From positions 1 through 58,977 of the forward strand of contig DUFD01000041.1 of NCBI GenBank assembly GCA_011171075.1: 58,977 nt of DNA, given 5' to 3'. The position numbers and the translations under genes are program-made. Position 1 is the stretch's first letter; each line of letters opens with the position of its first letter. A model generated the notes under the pieces. The model was not told where the DNA came from. It worked only from the letters and a program-made list of their open reading frames with translations, and did no database searches. The DNA comes from Dehalococcoidia bacterium. GTDB lineage: Bacteria > Chloroflexota > Dehalococcoidia > Dehalococcoidales > Fen-1064. Below are positions 52,171 to 58,977 of the stretch, one piece after another.

Positions 52171-52644
52171 ATGAAGACTATTCGAGTTGAGCAGGTATAC
52201 CGCCTCCATGGAACAGCGACAGATTCCATCCCCGAGGACACTTCACTGGAATACGTAATCGGTAGATTCGCCCGTGAGTCGGGTCTTCGCGGAGTATTTC
52301 TTGTTGATTCACGCCAGAGATTATCCGGGGTATTAACCCGCACTGACCTGATGAAATGGGCACACTTACAGCTTTTCGGTGGTAAGGGCAGGCACGAAAT
52401 AGCAATCTCTGACTTCTTTCGCATCATCGACGCCAAGAAGGCTAAAGACTTGGTAACGACTGATCCGCGTGTAATTTCCGTCAAAGAATCTGATAACCTA
52501 CAAAACGCGCTTGACAAGATGCTCGACCATGAAGAAGATGTTCTACCAGTGGTGGACGACGAGCGTAGAATTCTGGGTGACCTTAGACTGTCTGAAGTAC
52601 TTTTGAAAGTGCTCGAGGCAGGAAAAGTGAGTGGGAGTGAGTAA
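52171..52644 (+). CDS. CBS-domain pair protein
   Basis: 157 residues. Two CBS motifs fill it: LEYVIGRFARESGLRGVFLVDSRQRLSGVLTRTDLMKW (first, ~residues 25-65) and VTTDPRVISVKESDNLQNALDKMLDHEEDVLPVVDDERRILGDLRLSEVL (second, ~90-145). CBS pairs bind adenosine nucleotides or SAM and commonly gate transporters. Start codon ATG preceded by AGGAGG. Divergent from the Kef-type antiporter 208 bases away, which makes a role in its control plausible. Confidence 0.88.
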   Translation: MKTIRVEQVYRLHGTATDSIPEDTSLEYVIGRFARESGLRGVFLVDSRQRLSGVLTRTDLMKWAHLQLFGGKGRHEIAISDFFRIIDAKKAKDLVTTDPRVISVKESDNLQNALDKMLDHEEDVLPVVDDERRILGDLRLSEVLLKVLEAGKVSGSE

Positions 52645-52781
52645 AACTGACAATTTACTTCGACTCCTATAATAAACAAGGCGCCCTGTTATTACCGGAA
52701 GCCTTAAGAGATAATAAGCGTACTAACTCACCATTGAATAAACATCGGGATGTGTGTTCATCCATAGTAATCCCGGCTTCT

Positions 52782-53777
52782 TCATTGTGTAATACTTCCG
52801 GTCGCAGAGAAGGTCACTGTTTCACCCCCACTTGTATCGCTCCACTCGAGGCTCATAGTATCACCTGATATAGATAACTGAACCTCAACGTGCACTTGTC
52901 TAGGTATTAATCCCATTCCACGAGGAGGAAAGAATACGAAGTAGCAATCAATGTTACCTGCTGAATCGACCTGACCAAACATGGTGCCCGTAACATCCCC
53001 TTCAATAGAGCCCTGGACGCTGCTATCTGAGTAGATAGTCATCGATCCCGTTCCTTCTAAATCCCAAGGTGATTGTGACCAGGTACCATTCAATGTTCCC
53101 TGGTAAATACTTGGGGTTGAAGTTGATTCAACCACAGGGTAGCTGAAATGACCATGATTAGGTACTTTATCAGAGACTGAAGTAGAATCAGCTGATATCC
53201 CTTTGCCACTTGGATATTCTCTTGCAGCCGCCGTCCAGTCAAAAGCTTCGCTATCGCCAATGACTGATGCCGGTACGGTTAGTTCAACGACATTCCCAAT
53301 TACACGACCGCTGATTTCTGAGTCCTGATAACTCTCCATATCATAAATCTGATATGTATAGGTATTACCGGTCAGGATTAAGCTCACGACATACTCATAG
53401 CCGATATTGTTCGCAATTAATTCAAAACCGAGATTGTTAGCTACTAATGACCACGTTGCGCCGGTACCACAGTTTTCATCTGCATCAATCATAAAATCCC
53501 ATTCGATGTAGTAATCAGGCTCAGGAGTTTTAGCCGGTATATCCCCGACCAGCTTCATGAGGAAAATGTATTCCTCTCCATCTTTCTGAATATCGACGGC
53601 GGTAACGTCCAGATAACTATCACCGGTAACAGCCGCGTCATTCTTATCGAATAAATCGCCGGTAGGGTCCTCGGGACCGTCGACTTCAGGTGGAGTCGGA
53701 CTACAGGCTGAAGATAATGCTCCTGCTACTGCGATGACGGATAATAAAGCCGTAATAGTGAAGAGCCACTTTTTCAT
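52782..53777 (-). CDS. Lipoprotein of unknown function
   Basis: 331 residues from ATG 53777, behind GAGGTGG. KKWLFTITALLSVIAVAGALSSACSPTPPEV is a lipoprotein signal (lipobox SSAC, Cys at ~25). The mature part has two beta-rich regions: the first (~residues 45-200) resembles a carbohydrate-binding or CBM9-like domain (YYIEWDFMIDADENCGTGATW, VIGNVVELTVPASVIG), the second (~215-330) is a small beta-barrel (GTLNGTWSQSPWDLEGTGSMTI, FSATGSITQ). No catalytic motif is seen. Located on the cell surface. Confidence 0.75.
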   Translation of the reverse strand: MKKWLFTITALLSVIAVAGALSSACSPTPPEVDGPEDPTGDLFDKNDAAVTGDSYLDVTAVDIQKDGEEYIFLMKLVGDIPAKTPEPDYYIEWDFMIDADENCGTGATWSLVANNLGFELIANNIGYEYVVSLILTGNTYTYQIYDMESYQDSEISGRVIGNVVELTVPASVIGDSEAFDWTAAAREYPSGKGISADSTSVSDKVPNHGHFSYPVVESTSTPSIYQGTLNGTWSQSPWDLEGTGSMTIYSDSSVQGSIEGDVTGTMFGQVDSAGNIDCYFVFFPPRGMGLIPRQVHVEVQLSISGDTMSLEWSDTSGGETVTFSATGSITQ

Positions 53778-53872
53778 TTTAACCACCTCAGCCTCCTTTA
53801 GCATAGTTTTCATAATAGAGCCAATTCAAAACTACTCCTCCGATATAAACCCGGGCATTCATACTGTATTCA

Positions 53873-54853
53873 CTATTCGTTCCTCATGCTGAGAGTGAAG
53901 TAGTGCACCTGGTCATAATTCCGTGCCATAACAATATCAATTTCTCCATTGACCATATCATATACTAACGACCAAATAGTCCTTCCGGATAAATTTTTAA
54001 GTAGGGTCATGGCTTCTTCGTGTGACATCCGGCCTTGTGTCTGTTCAAGTGTTTTGTAGGCGGTGTCATAGCGGGGACACTGTGCTCGTCTTTCACTCTC
54101 CGGAAAGCGCGACAGAACAAAGTTGGTGGATACCTGCCACGGATGTTTGTTACAGATGACTTTCATCTCGCCGTCCACAAACTCGACTACGGCCGAGTTT
54201 CCACTTGCGTCGGCAATGAGATAGTGTTGCATGATCGAAGGGATGTTGTACTCCCCGAGCAACGACAGTGCCTCATCCACTGATTGTGCCTTGTCCAACA
54301 TCAACCGTATAGCTGTAAGGACGTTTACATCTACCTTGTTCGGATCGTTGGGCGGCTGGGCTTTATCTACTGCCATCAGGGCGACCGCCAGGCCACATTC
54401 GTTCATACCGTCTACAGGTATGTAAGGTGCCCCAAGAAACTTATGCTGGTCTGAGCCAGAGCCAAGGAGGGACATATCCATCATCGATACCGAAGCATAA
54501 CCGTTCGAGGGATAGGTGAAAAGTAGAAGGACCGGAAAGCCGCTACGCCAGTCATAATTCCTCCCGAAAATGGCCTGCCCAGGCAAGTCAAAGGCTGAAA
54601 AGCAAGAACAAGCCTTAATCGCGTCGTTTATCTGTGAGTTTGACGGCAAGCTCACACCGGGAAATCTTCCCGTTTCAAGGTACTCATCGAAGTGGTAATC
54701 CTCGTACAGATGCATCACGTATAGCGGATAGTCGTCAACCTGGACTAATGTTGTTTCCGGCGTCTGCGTGGTCTGCGAGTTGCAACCAATAATACCCAGA
54801 GATGCAACCAGCACCGAGACTAAAAGAAGTCCGAACCTGACGGTGTGTTTCAT
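53873..54853 (-). CDS. Ntn-hydrolase lipoprotein (linear amide C-N hydrolase family)
   Basis: 326 residues. LLLVSVLVASLGIIGCNS is a lipoprotein signal (Cys24). KACSCFSAFDLPGQAIFGRNYDW (residues 80-102) matches the N-terminal nucleophile stretch of C45/choloylglycine/acid ceramidase-like hydrolases, with Cys82 as likely nucleophile and RNYDW the conserved Arg-Asn-x-Asp-Trp. VDGMNECGLAVALM near 147 is the next family motif. Unusually the nucleophile is not right after a signal, so processing would be needed or it acts unprocessed. An extracellular amidase is inferred; the substrate is unknown. Confidence 0.78.
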   Translation of the reverse strand: MKHTVRFGLLLVSVLVASLGIIGCNSQTTQTPETTLVQVDDYPLYVMHLYEDYHFDEYLETGRFPGVSLPSNSQINDAIKACSCFSAFDLPGQAIFGRNYDWRSGFPVLLLFTYPSNGYASVSMMDMSLLGSGSDQHKFLGAPYIPVDGMNECGLAVALMAVDKAQPPNDPNKVDVNVLTAIRLMLDKAQSVDEALSLLGEYNIPSIMQHYLIADASGNSAVVEFVDGEMKVICNKHPWQVSTNFVLSRFPESERRAQCPRYDTAYKTLEQTQGRMSHEEAMTLLKNLSGRTIWSLVYDMVNGEIDIVMARNYDQVHYFTLSMRNE

Positions 54854-54968
54854 TCTACACCTCCGGATAGCTCGTACAGGTAGCAGAAAAACTATCCTGA
54901 AACATCTGGGGTTTTATCAGTTGTGTTGAAATTGGCGAATCATTTTTCACATAGACTTAATAATACGT

Positions 54969-55871
54969 TTATTCTTCTATACCAGCCTTTTTACTTGCTT
55001 CCAGAGATGATATGATTTGCTCCTGGATACTGCCTACCGCACCCGGTGTATGAGGAAGCATTATCGTATTGGTTTTGGAGTTTTTGCCAACCTCTGTAAG
55101 CATGTCGTAATATTGAGTCATCAGAACGAGAGTCATAACAGAGGCAGCCTCAACTCCCAATGTTTTACTGGTCTTACTAACCGACTCTCTCAGTCCCTCA
55201 ACTATTGCGGTTCTCTGGTCTGCAATACCCTCTCCTGAAAGTCTTTTACTTTCAGCGTCAGCTTCGGCTGCTTTTACTACAATAATTTTTTTAGCCTCAC
55301 CTTCATGCTCGGCAGCGACTCTGAGACGCTGCTGTCTGTTTATTTGATTCATAGCATCAGCAACACCCGCATCTGGTTGAATATCATTAACAAGTGCCCT
55401 GACCAGCGAATAACCATAATACTGCAGTCTCTCGGTAAGACTTTCCTCCACGTCTGTGGCTATTTCTTCCTTTTTCTCGAACACATCGTCAAGGATCATC
55501 CTAGGAACTTTGGCACGAACGGTGTCGAATATCCAGGATTCCATTTGCTGCTGAGGATTAGTCAGTTTGTAGAAGGCGTCCCACACTCTGTCTTTTCCAT
55601 CGACCAGATACTGGACCGCAATAAGTAAATCAACGAAAACGTTGTCATTTGTCTTGGTTCTAATCTTCACATTGAGCTCGTTGACTCGAATGGAGACTCT
55701 GCCGGAAATGGTTTCAACAATCGGTATTCTGAAATGCAGTCCGGGAGCAGTCACCCTGCTGAATCGTCCGAATCTCTCTATCACAGCAAATGTCTGTTGT
55801 TTAACTGTATAGATAGAAAATATAGCAAAAACAACGATAAGACCTCCTATAACTGATAATGCGATGACCAT
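54969..55871 (-). CDS. SPFH (stomatin/prohibitin) family membrane protein
   Basis: 300 residues. One N-terminal membrane helix (MVIALSVIGGLIVVFAIFSIY), then the SPFH domain (VIERFGRFSRVTAPGLHFRIP through VNDIQPDAGVADAMNQINRQQRLRVAA) and a long helical tail ending with an Ala/Gln-rich region. GAGAGGT precedes the ATG. Stomatin-like proteins organise membrane microdomains; the usual NfeD partner is not seen. A winged-helix gene lies 39 bases upstream on the same strand. Confidence 0.93.
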   Translation of the reverse strand: MVIALSVIGGLIVVFAIFSIYTVKQQTFAVIERFGRFSRVTAPGLHFRIPIVETISGRVSIRVNELNVKIRTKTNDNVFVDLLIAVQYLVDGKDRVWDAFYKLTNPQQQMESWIFDTVRAKVPRMILDDVFEKKEEIATDVEESLTERLQYYGYSLVRALVNDIQPDAGVADAMNQINRQQRLRVAAEHEGEAKKIIVVKAAEADAESKRLSGEGIADQRTAIVEGLRESVSKTSKTLGVEAASVMTLVLMTQYYDMLTEVGKNSKTNTIMLPHTPGAVGSIQEQIISSLEASKKAGIEE

Positions 55872-55910
55872 TTTGTTACCTCTCTTTTTTTATTTTATCC
55901 TTTAAATATT

Positions 55911-56195
55911 CTAAATCTTTTTCCTCATTTGTTCCCTTAGAGAGCTGATAGCAGATTTACTGCCGAAGTATATATGCTTTCCCACCCTTTCCTTATCGAT
56001 CAATCTCTTTTTTAGTAATGCCCAGAGGGTGAATGATACACCTCGCTTACTCCCCTCGTGGTTTATCTTCTCACTTAACTCCTTTACATCACCGTAGCCG
56101 AAGACTTCATCATCATGCTCCTGTAAGTAATCAAGTACCTTCTGCTGTAATGGTGACAATTGAGATTTATTTAGTACATCGCTTATTTTCGGCAT
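55911..56195 (-). CDS. Winged-helix DNA-binding protein
   Basis: 94 residues. LSPLQQKVLDYLQEHDDEVFGYGDVKELSEKINHEGSKRGVSFTLWALLKKRLIDKERVGKHIYFGSKSAI reads as helix-helix-helix-wing, with the recognition helix near residues 48-60 and the wing KERVGKHIYFG. Similar to small MarR/PadR-like or archaeal-type regulators. It is upstream of the SPFH gene and probably in the same transcript, so it could regulate it. Confidence 0.7.
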   Translation of the reverse strand: MPKISDVLNKSQLSPLQQKVLDYLQEHDDEVFGYGDVKELSEKINHEGSKRGVSFTLWALLKKRLIDKERVGKHIYFGSKSAISSLREQMRKKI

Positions 56196-56235
56196 TTATA
56201 ACACTTGATATACGTCTAAAAATAAAGCTACAATT

Positions 56236-56264
56236 ATAATACAATTTTTTTGCAATAATATCAA
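56236..56264 (-). promoter_or_regulatory. Promoter of the winged-helix/SPFH genes
   Basis: On the minus strand, TTGATA (56264-56259), 17 bases and TATTAT (56241-56236). The leader to the ATG at 56195 would be about 35 bases. Confidence 0.45.
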
Positions 56265-56458
56265 GCTGTTTCACAGAAATTTTTTGACAAACTTCGCAGA
56301 TATTATGCAAAATCTGCAATAGCATGTACACGTTCATATGATTTTACTTATAAACTGCGCCTGAACCATCATCATTGATAAAAATGGCTTGTGAAAATCA
56401 CCCCTGAGAATCATGCGTGGTATAGCAGTATCAAAAAGGAACCTTTTTAAGAAACGAA

Positions 56459-56510
56459 CATCGGGACGTTTGTCCAGCCATGCGTATAGCTACTTGATAC
56501 CGTTTTAACG
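56459..56510 (+). repeat. Dispersed intergenic repeat, copy D
   Basis: CATCGGGACGTTTGTCCAGC, then CATGCGTATAGCTACTTGAT and ACCGTTTTAACG. Seven kilobases from copies A-C but clearly the same unit. Confidence 0.75.
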
Positions 56511-56638
56511 CCTGCCAAGAGATAAAATAGACGGAAGCCAGAAAATCACCTGCTATCAGACACATGTAATATATAGGGTATTAAGACCCAAAGTAGCCTT
56601 CACGGAATGCTGGTTACAAACTTCTTCTTGTCCTCTTT

Positions 56639-56899
56639 TCAGACAAATTGTATAGTGCAACGTCCAGACATAACCACCATAGGCATGCTGCCAAGAACAA
56701 CCCACTTCCCGGCCATGTAGAAATTGTCCAGCCCCGGTAGAGTTTTACTCCACTGATGCATGAGAGTTCCGGGAGTTATCATCCAACCTTCATAGGCACT
56801 TCTCCAATTACCGGTATAACGAACCCATGTCATCAGAGTCGCCACGTCACGCATTTCTACCTGGTTAGCTAACCCCGGGAGGCGCTTGTCAATAGTCAA
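56639..56899 (-). pseudogene. Remnant of a carotenoid-desaturase-type (CrtI-like) FAD oxidoreductase
   Basis: 86 residues that match only the C-terminal end of phytoene-desaturase-type amine oxidases: DKRLPGLANQVEMRDVATLMTWVRYTGNWRSAYEGW, then LPGLDNFYMAGKWVVLGSMPMVVMSGR. The family lines PGLxNFYMAGQWV-PGGGLP and SGR near the end are recognisable, but GGGLP has become LGSMP. The reading frame is closed upstream by an in-frame TGA two codons before the first residue; the FAD-binding N-terminus is absent. It is a decayed fragment, probably left by an old deletion. Confidence 0.8.
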
Positions 56900-57285
56900 A
56901 AATCACAATTAAGCATTGCATGATTTAGTAATAAGTTGTAGATTATACTAGAAACAATCATGAGAAGAATATAAGAGAATATATTCTAGTTCTAGACACC
57001 TTGATTGTCTTTCTCCAAAACTATCGAGCTTCAGATGTGTTTGTGATGAAGCATATGGATATTCTAGATTGGCTTGAACGGATTTATAGTGGGATATTTG
57101 AAATTTGAAGATATTATGAAATAAATGATCGTGCATCACATTTTTATTAAACTATTTAGATATAATTAATGTCCATATTTGTTAATTCATCATGCATTAT
57201 CTTTATAGAATAATCCTAGTTTGAAAAAAGCAACTTATTATCATTCCACAACACACTTATTAAACTTATTGAAAGGAGTGACTCA
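56900..57285. other. AT-rich gene-free stretch
   Basis: 386 bases of unusually AT-rich sequence between the remnant and the NTF2-like gene. No open frame, hairpin or repeat that I can support; AAGGAG at its end is the ribosome-binding site of the next gene. Confidence 0.5.
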
Positions 57286-58563
57286 ATGTCCGAAATTACG
57301 AACCAGCCAGATACAAGTGAACTGATCAAGCCCGGCACGGCACCGGATGTCGGCCCTTATCCCTGGCCTGAAATCTGGGAGAAGCTGTCCCCCGACATGA
57401 AGAGGCTTGTCGAACGCTATGCCAGGATGCCCGAAGAGCATCCCAAGCCGAAGGGTCTGCGCCCTCTCGCCATGGTCGATGCCCGCTTCCCCATGTACTA
57501 CCAGACCTCGGTAAAGCAAGGCATGAGCCTGTTGACCGACTACTTCGCCGCCATGGCGAGCCGTGACATAGAAGGCGTGGCCAGCACATTGCACTTCCCC
57601 TACGCCACCTTCGACGAAATCTTTGGTGAAGTGGACCCTATCGTGTACCAAACGGCTGATGATTTCATAAAGAATCCGCCCCCCTCCATGAAGGTGGGCA
57701 CCGGCATAGACGCCACGCTGAAGCCGGGCACCTATGACATCCTCGACAACATGCAGTTGCTGATATACTCTCCGATTCATGCGGGATTGGAGCTGACCTA
57801 TACGCGGTATCGGGGAGATGGCCAGAAGCTTGGTGTCAGCCAGGGCATATATGGCGTGACGAATAATGATGGCAAATGGGGAATCCAGCTCTCTTCCTTG
57901 CTGTACACACAAGCGGGCTGGGAAAATGTCGCCCGTGATGACGTGGAGGCCGTGCTGTATAATAACGAGCGCAATACGATGTGGGGCTACAACATCATTC
58001 CCTGGCCGGGTGTGGGCTCGACGCAGAAACTGATTGACCTGCGAGGTCTGGGAGGCTCGGCCGAGGAGGGAGAGGAGGTCGTCGAACTGCGAACGGCCAA
58101 TCTGCGTGTGCCGTGGACTGTGCAATGGATGTACTCCTCTCGCGCCGGTGCGCCCATGTCTCCCTACAACTACAAGGGCGTTAAGGACCGGCTGCGCGTT
58201 GAAGAACCCGGTACGATGAGACGGACTGGCGGGGTCAATGGCGGCGGAACCGACGGGATACTGGGCAATTCCTCTCTGATTGGCGATGAGGAGACGCCAG
58301 GTTTATTCTTCAGTATTGCCGGCCAGGGGGTTGGCCGCTGGGCCTATTCGCTACCGCTACACGATGCACGAGTGCTGCACGCTTCCATGAACAAGGCCCA
58401 CATCATCGGTGGCTATGTCCGTTTTACTGCCGATGGTCACCAATCATGTGAGCTCCGGAGCCTGGGTGTTTTGGCGTACCGGCGGGGTCGTTGGGAGAGG
58501 GCCGGCGGCCTCGGCGGGATGGTCCGTCGTGATTGCACGAATGACCCGATAAACGTAGCGTAG
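57286..58563 (+). CDS. NTF2/SnoaL-like protein of unknown function (paralogue 1)
   Basis: 425 residues, no signal peptide or membrane helix. The opening ~60 residues are Pro-rich (LIKPGTAPDVGPYPWPEIWEKLSP). LTDYFAAMASRDIEGVASTLHFPYATFDE near residue 83 and IHAGLELTYTRYRGDGQKLGVSQGIYGVTNNDGKWGIQLSS near 165 look like a SnoaL/NTF2 cone fold. The C-terminal third (from ~residue 270) is Gly-rich and not recognised. AAGGAG precedes the ATG. The start and middle of a near-identical copy lie just downstream. Confidence 0.75.
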   Translation: MSEITNQPDTSELIKPGTAPDVGPYPWPEIWEKLSPDMKRLVERYARMPEEHPKPKGLRPLAMVDARFPMYYQTSVKQGMSLLTDYFAAMASRDIEGVASTLHFPYATFDEIFGEVDPIVYQTADDFIKNPPPSMKVGTGIDATLKPGTYDILDNMQLLIYSPIHAGLELTYTRYRGDGQKLGVSQGIYGVTNNDGKWGIQLSSLLYTQAGWENVARDDVEAVLYNNERNTMWGYNIIPWPGVGSTQKLIDLRGLGGSAEEGEEVVELRTANLRVPWTVQWMYSSRAGAPMSPYNYKGVKDRLRVEEPGTMRRTGGVNGGGTDGILGNSSLIGDEETPGLFFSIAGQGVGRWAYSLPLHDARVLHASMNKAHIIGGYVRFTADGHQSCELRSLGVLAYRRGRWERAGGLGGMVRRDCTNDPINVA

Positions 58564-58689
58564 TGACGCGAGTTACTACTGACGTTGTAATACGTCGCCC
58601 GGTGGTGCAAGGCGAAAGGAGGTATCATCGATTTTATTTTCAAATCTGCCGGAGAGACACATCCGGTATTTGTTAGAAGGAGGGACTAA

Positions 58690-58977
58690 ATGTCGGAAAT
58701 TAGGAAGAACGAAATGACAGAAGAACAGCCAGATCCGAGTGAACTGATCAAGCCCGGCACGGCACCGGATGTCGGCCCCTATCCCTGGCCTGAAATCTGG
58801 GAAAAGCTGTCCCCCGACATCAAGGCGGTTATCGAACGCTATGCCAGGATGCCCGAAGACCATCCCAAGCCGAAGGGTCTGCGCCCTCTCGCCATGGTCG
58901 ATGCCCGCTTCCCCATGTACTACCAGACCTCGGTCAAGCAGGGCATGAGCCTGTTGACCGACTACTTTGCCGCCATG
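58690..58977 (+). CDS. NTF2/SnoaL-like protein, paralogue 2 (3' end outside window)
   Basis: First 96 codons only. After a slightly longer N-terminus (MSEIRKNEMTEEQPDPSE), the sequence from LIKPGTAPDVGPYPW to LTDYFAAM is nearly identical to paralogue 1, and the DNA is also almost the same, so duplication is recent. GGAGG precedes the ATG. It runs on beyond the window. Confidence 0.85.
   Translation, partial: MSEIRKNEMTEEQPDPSELIKPGTAPDVGPYPWPEIWEKLSPDIKAVIERYARMPEDHPKPKGLRPLAMVDARFPMYYQTSVKQGMSLLTDYFAAM

Larger units (their letters stand above)
56196..56638. other. Gene-free stretch upstream of the winged-helix gene
   Basis: 443 bases. Contains the promoter at 56236-56264 and repeat copy D at 56459-56510. 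I see no other open frame worth naming. Confidence 0.5.

Noticed and set aside
53873-54853. Lipoprotein considered as a penicillin V acylase
   Set aside because: The motif fits the wider linear-amide hydrolase group, but substrate-specific residues cannot be judged, so no specific name is given.
57283-58125. 280-codon minus-strand frame over the NTF2-like gene
   Set aside because: It is a shadow created by high GC codons of the real gene; no start site or family resemblance.

Overview
The window looks like one contig from a bacterial chromosome of roughly 53% GC, most likely an uncultivated Chloroflexota, probably Dehalococcoidia-like. This placement is an inference from gene content: an N-terminally extended RecG, a DUF1385 gene next to rpmE/rpmA/rplU, a CIRCE-controlled groESL operon, lipoprotein-type secretion signals without outer-membrane systems, and a tubulin-superfamily GTPase of CetZ type. 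No rRNA is present to settle it.

Bases 1-28600 are mostly housekeeping. They hold argG(end)-argH-rpe with ATGA overlaps, rpmB, a fatty-acid kinase pair (fakA plus a DegV/FakB protein), recG, argS, an HD hydrolase, a gamma-carbonic anhydrase, trpS, an acyl-CoA carboxyltransferase, hisA, hisI, DUF1385-rpmE-rpmA-rplU, coaE, comF, thpR, an amidohydrolase, groES-groEL, an M16 peptidase and a cluster of three tRNAs (Leu-CAG, Arg-GCG, Val-UAC). One AT-rich gene after recG encodes a probable archaeo-eukaryotic-primase-like protein.

Bases 28600-39500 are more accessory: a DUF3795 protein, a GTG-started DUF6544-like protein, a secreted LRR-PKD protein, a myo-inositol-phosphate synthase fused to an N-terminal helix-turn-helix and read from an apparently leaderless consensus promoter, an HD-GYP protein, an SDR, a lipoprotein, a disulfide oxidoreductase and a membrane-tethered serine hydrolase.

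Bases 39700-44650 form the most unusual block. Two long helical/coiled-coil proteins, a CetZ-like GTPase, a single-pass membrane protein and a protein with an acidic tail are packed together, each unit having its own recognisable promoter. I read this as a candidate cytoskeletal or envelope-scaffold module.

Bases 44900-47500 carry an enoyl-CoA hydratase/methyltransferase/ketopantoate-reductase-like operon. Bases 47600-58977 are an accessory region with an orphan PD-(D/E)XK nuclease, GNAT, a pilin-like small protein, a Kef-type transporter divergent from a CBS protein, two lipoproteins (one an Ntn-hydrolase), an SPFH protein, a winged-helix protein, a decayed carotenoid-desaturase-type oxidoreductase, and a tandem pair of NTF2-like paralogues. 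Four copies of a ~55-bp dispersed repeat occur between these genes.

A cross-cutting observation is that hisA, hisI and rplU each lack any ATG/GTG/TTG able to give a full-length protein. Each has a good ribosome-binding site in front of ATC, ATA/ATC or ATT, which suggests real use of AUH start codons in this organism.
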